From Flavobacteriales bacterium (GTDB lineage Bacteria; Bacteroidota; Bacteroidia; Flavobacteriales; Flavobacteriaceae), in assembly GCA_027033875.1 (NCBI GenBank), contig JALVKK010000040.1:1-16798 (forward strand): DNA of 16,798 bases, written 5' to 3'. A program made the position numbers and the translations under genes. The notes beneath the pieces are model-generated. The model worked only from the letters and a program-made list of their open reading frames with translations. It did not search any database and had not been told where the DNA came from. This document shows positions 13,979 through 16,798 of this stretch, in pieces (the stretch's first letter is position 1; each line of letters begins with the position of its first letter).

Positions 13979-15599
13979 CTACAATAGGCATGCGTCTGCC
14001 CATACCGAAAGCTTTGGGGCTGACCCGTAATACCGGTGCGGTTTGGTGGCGTTTAAACTCGTTACGGTTAACCATTTTTAAGATTCTTTCAACTAAGGCC
14101 CTATCAAAACCTTGTGCGATGATTTCTTTCGGACCTTGACGCTCTTCGATATATTGTTTCAAAATCGGATCCAAAATATCATAATCGGGCAGACTGTCAC
14201 TGTCTTTTTGATCAGGTCGCAATTCTGCCGACGGTGGTTTTTGTATCGTATTAACCGGTATGATTTCTTTATCGCGATTGATATAACGGGCCAAATCGTA
14301 AACTTCTGTTTTATAAACATCCGCTATTACCGAAATACCACCTGACAAATCGCCGTAAAGCGTACCGTATCCGACGGACATCTCACTTTTGTTGCTGGTA
14401 TTGAGCAAAATATTACCGAATTTGTTGGAAATTGCCATCAGTAGATTACCTCTAATGCGGGCTTGAATATTTTCTTCGGTTACATCAAAATTGCGTCCTT
14501 CAAACAAGGGGTTGAGTTGACGAGAATAACTTTCAAATATATCTTTAATCGGGATAATATCATAACGAATACCTAAATTTTTGGCCAAATCTTCGGCATC
14601 TTTGACCGAATGATCCGACGAAAATTGCGAAGGCATCAATAGTACCCGGACATTATCTTTACCGAGCGCTTCCACTGCCAAAACTGTCGTAACGGCAGAA
14701 TCTAGCCCGCCCGATAAACCGACGACAGCTGTCTTAAAGCCTATTTTACCGAAGTAATCTTTTATGCCCAATACCAAAGCATCATGTATCAGCGAAATTT
14801 TGTTTTTGCTTTGTTCATTATCAGTTTTATTTACATTAACATCTTCTAAATCTACTACCTGTAAATGTTCTGTAAAATACGGCATTTCGGTATGTATTGT
14901 TTGATTAGCAGCGATAACCAAAGAACCGCCGTCAAAAATAATATCGGTTTGCGCCCCGACATGATTGACATAAAACACCGGAATCTTGTAGGCTTTGACA
15001 TTTTCTTTCAGTATTCTGATACGTTCCGCAGCATGGGTATAATCAAACGGACTCGCCGACACATTAACAATAAAATCGGGCTGTTGCGGCATCAATTTAG
15101 CCATTGGATTAATCGTATATAGCGGATTTTCGTTGCCCAAATTCCAAAGGTCTTCACATACGCTCAAAGCTATTTTACAGCCTTTATATTCAACTGTTTG
15201 CCATTGGGTCGCTTCTTCAAAATAACGGGCTTCATCAAAAATATCATAAGTAGGCAATAAGGTTTTATGCTGACGATATATTTCTTTGCCTTGATATAAA
15301 AACACAGCCGAATTATACAAATCTTTACCTTCTATAACCGGATTGCGAGTCGGCGAACCCACAATGACTGCTATATTATCCGTAGCCTGTTTGATTTGTT
15401 CAATACTTTTTTCGGCTTTTTCGAGAAAATCGGTAAATTCGAGAAAATCACGTGGCGGATAGCCGGTGATTGCCAATTCGGGAAAAATAACCAAATCGGC
15501 ACCTTGCGTCTTGGCAAGAGCGATAAACTTTAAAATTTTTCGAGTATTGGCTTCAAAATCGCCTATGATAACGTTGATTTGAGCTAGAGCTATTTTCAT
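13962..15599 (-). CDS. nadE: Glutamine-dependent NAD(+) synthetase
   Basis: The last step of NAD synthesis: nicotinate adenine dinucleotide is amidated with ammonia released from glutamine. The 545-residue protein has two domains. The N-terminal nitrilase-type glutaminase (about 1-250) shows the complete Glu-Lys-Cys triad: Glu41 in FPELAITGYPP, Lys112 in HKTLLPTYDIFDE and Cys148 in SVCEDLWN. The C-terminal NAD synthase domain has the ATP pyrophosphatase loop LSGGLDSAV at about 295-303, plus LLMPSQFSSDHS and NTSNKSEMSVGYGTLYGDLSG, split here only by their place in the chain. The ATG at 15599 gives the usual MKIALAQIN start. It is read from the right and converges on yqiA with a 17-bp overlap. 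Upstream are three 8-bp repeats and two hairpins; no TAnnTTTG match is seen. Confidence 0.96.
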   Translation of the reverse strand: MKIALAQINVIIGDFEANTRKILKFIALAKTQGADLVIFPELAITGYPPRDFLEFTDFLEKAEKSIEQIKQATDNIAVIVGSPTRNPVIEGKDLYNSAVFLYQGKEIYRQHKTLLPTYDIFDEARYFEEATQWQTVEYKGCKIALSVCEDLWNLGNENPLYTINPMAKLMPQQPDFIVNVSASPFDYTHAAERIRILKENVKAYKIPVFYVNHVGAQTDIIFDGGSLVIAANQTIHTEMPYFTEHLQVVDLEDVNVNKTDNEQSKNKISLIHDALVLGIKDYFGKIGFKTAVVGLSGGLDSAVTTVLAVEALGKDNVRVLLMPSQFSSDHSVKDAEDLAKNLGIRYDIIPIKDIFESYSRQLNPLFEGRNFDVTEENIQARIRGNLLMAISNKFGNILLNTSNKSEMSVGYGTLYGDLSGGISVIADVYKTEVYDLARYINRDKEIIPVNTIQKPPSAELRPDQKDSDSLPDYDILDPILKQYIEERQGPKEIIAQGFDRALVERILKMVNRNEFKRHQTAPVLRVSPKAFGMGRRMPIVAKYLE

Positions 15600-15606
15600 G
15601 TATTGG

Positions 15607-15630
15607 TTATCTGATTATCTGGTTATCTGC
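15607..15630. repeat. Three tandem 8-bp repeats in the nadE leader
   Basis: TTATCTGA, TTATCTGG and TTATCTGC follow each other from 15607, ending 8 bases before the nadE start codon when read from the gene. They lie in the likely 5' untranslated region. They could be an operator or a simple slippage repeat. Confidence 0.65.
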
Positions 15631-15634
15631 TGTG

Positions 15635-15652
15635 CCCCGATTCTCATCGGGG
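15635..15652. terminator. GC-rich hairpin between the Wzi-like gene and nadE
   Basis: CCCCGAT-TCTC-ATCGGGG is a perfect 7-bp stem with a 4-nt loop, strikingly GC-rich for this spacer. It could end transcription of the upstream Wzi-like gene or be a dispersed palindromic element. There is no clear T-run on either side. Confidence 0.5.
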
Positions 15653-15689
15653 GTTATTTGATTGCGCTTGCAGCATTCTGCCTCCTTTG

Positions 15690-15712
15690 TTGCTTGTCAT
15701 TTCAACAAGCAA
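15690..15712. terminator. Second hairpin downstream of the Wzi-like gene
   Basis: TTGCTTGT and ACAAGCAA form a perfect 8-bp stem around a 7-nt loop (CATTTCA), starting 22 bases after the Wzi-like stop codon. Transcript termination or processing is plausible. The TTGTCATTTC core also resembles degenerate intergenic repeats seen in Bacteroidota. Confidence 0.4.
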
Positions 15713-15733
15713 TATTACAAACTTTCCATTTAC

Positions 15734-16798
15734 TTAAAACAGGTCAAAATGATCATTCCATAGATGTGTCCTCACGCCAATATAAACATACTTCACGGTT
15801 TCATTTTTGATTGTTTGTGTTGACACTTCCATGCCGGTTTTACGGTAAATAAAACCTGCAAACAGTTTCAGATTGGTTGCCGGATTGATGATATAACCCG
15901 CTTCAAAATTGTCATATAATATTTTGCCGGCATTACCTTGCAACATATATTTATTATCATCTTTGTCTTGCGGACGAATATACCGGTAAACATCGCCTCC
16001 GTAAGCAACGGGATTACCGGGAAAATCAAAGCCTTTTTGTCCGGCAATCAGGATGTTATGCGCATACAAGCGATTTTTTCGATATTGCTGTTCAAATAAA
16101 AATTCCTTGAAATTCGCTCCCCAAGGGTGTGCCAAGGCTTGATAATTGTGGGCGTAATTGGTTACGGTATTATGAGCATACGTATAAGGACGGACGTGAT
16201 TGTATTCAGTTCGTAAAAACAAATGAGGTATATTGAATGCATCGTGATATTTCAATCCGATTTGATAACCGAATTTATTAGCCCAATATCCTTTCACACC
16301 AAAGAATTTTTTTACGGTCATTTCATCCAACAAAAATTGTCCGTAAACACTGATTTTGTACGGTAATTTGTATCGAGATGACAAGCCGACAACTGTATTT
16401 GACGCATTGGAACCTGCTTCAAATTCAGCGGTTTTGAAGAAAATCAACGGATTGAGAAAATTGACATCAAAACCACGCCGGTTTTCATTGTACCAAATAA
16501 CCGATTCAAAAAATCCGAAATTCAGTTTTTTGGTAGCATTCCAACTGATATAATGTATAGCGGAGAATTTCTTTTTAAATACACCCTTTACCGTAAATTC
16601 GGGTCTCAAATCTTGATATGCCGTCCACATGGTTGTATATTTGACGTGCCAAAATTTTGCCGATACCTGAAAATAAGGATAATTAGAAGCATTATCCGAC
16701 AAAAACAGCGAACGATAACCTTCGCCTATAAAATGTTTGCCGTGTCCTAGTTCAAAAAAGAAAAATCGGCTCGGTTTGTAAGCTATATAGCCGGTAGC
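15734..16798 (-). CDS. Capsule assembly Wzi-family / RemB-like outer-membrane protein (5' end off window)
   Basis: The frame is open from the right edge to the stop at 15734 (354 codons); start and signal peptide are outside the window. The apparent TTG at 16702 is internal, since family-typical sequence continues upstream of it: FFFFELGHGKHFIGEGYRSL leads straight into SDNASNYPYF. The Wzi domain, an 18-stranded outer-membrane barrel, is suggested by that segment together with RRGFDVNFLNPLIFFKTAEF, TEYNHVRPYTYAHN, NYAHNYQALAHPWGANFKE and the aromatic-ended C-terminus HFDLF. Wzi attaches capsule to the cell surface in enterobacteria. In flavobacteria a relative is named RemB and is linked to gliding. 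Which role applies here is unknown. The next gene on this strand is nadE, after a 134-bp spacer with two hairpins. Confidence 0.8.
   Translation of the reverse strand, partial: ATGYIAYKPSRFFFFELGHGKHFIGEGYRSLFLSDNASNYPYFQVSAKFWHVKYTTMWTAYQDLRPEFTVKGVFKKKFSAIHYISWNATKKLNFGFFESVIWYNENRRGFDVNFLNPLIFFKTAEFEAGSNASNTVVGLSSRYKLPYKISVYGQFLLDEMTVKKFFGVKGYWANKFGYQIGLKYHDAFNIPHLFLRTEYNHVRPYTYAHNTVTNYAHNYQALAHPWGANFKEFLFEQQYRKNRLYAHNILIAGQKGFDFPGNPVAYGGDVYRYIRPQDKDDNKYMLQGNAGKILYDNFEAGYIINPATNLKLFAGFIYRKTGMEVSTQTIKNETVKYVYIGVRTHLWNDHFDLF

Noticed and set aside
15644..15676. A ten-codon minus-strand frame (MLQAQSNNPR) preceded by AGGAGG
   Set aside because: Bacteroidota rarely use Shine-Dalgarno sites, the frame is tiny and its end lies in the GC-rich hairpin; a chance match is likely.
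15734..16702. Start of the Wzi-like gene at TTG 16702
   Set aside because: Family-typical sequence (GHGKHFIGEGYRSL) continues in frame upstream to the window edge, so the true start is outside.
16356..16750. Plus-strand open frames of about 65 codons
   Set aside because: They are antisense to the Wzi/RemB-like gene, have no recognisable domain, and the opposite frame is clearly family-like throughout.

Overview
The window is from a Bacteroidota genome, low in G+C and AT-rich between genes. Four lines of evidence support this: a 1750-residue secreted protein ending in a type IX secretion (T9SS) sorting domain; a Wzi/RemB-type outer-membrane protein at the right edge; start codons without Shine-Dalgarno sequences; and several matches to the Bacteroidota -7 promoter element TAnnTTTG a short way upstream of start codons. 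The order or genus cannot be fixed from the sequence alone.

Layout. Positions 1-4630 are read on the minus strand as two transcription units: galE then an FAD-dependent oxidoreductase, and aspS then an arginyltransferase-like GNAT protein that runs off the left edge. From about 4640 to 4765 there is a divergent promoter region. Rightward from it run dnaN (sliding clamp) and waaA (Kdo transferase). Then come a short broken copy of an esterase gene (yqiA type), the giant modular T9SS cargo gene (7327-12579), coaD, and the intact yqiA-type gene. On the minus strand from the right edge come the Wzi/RemB-like gene and nadE, which meets yqiA tail to tail with a 17-bp overlap.

The most unusual structure is a 180-bp direct repeat (7091-7270 and 13454-13633, about 91% identical, no gaps). 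It spans the waaA-yqiA junction. The left copy belongs to intact waaA but carries only a truncated yqiA. The right copy belongs to intact yqiA but carries only the last 14 codons of waaA. The adhesin gene and coaD lie between, so about 6.2 kb appears to have split an ancestral waaA-yqiA gene pair while duplicating the junction. No transposase or integrase is present, which points to homologous or homology-assisted integration, or to duplication followed by deletion.

The giant protein is a mosaic of seven fibronectin type III domains, three MAM/jelly-roll-like modules, three DGWNGG-type modules, a CUB-like domain and a T9SS tail, with a Cys at nearly every module boundary. Two blocks of equal net length (380 residues each, offset 776 residues) show that it grew by internal segmental duplication. 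The other genes are housekeeping: translation (aspS), replication (dnaN), envelope sugars and LPS (galE, waaA, Wzi-like), and cofactors (coaD for CoA, nadE for NAD).
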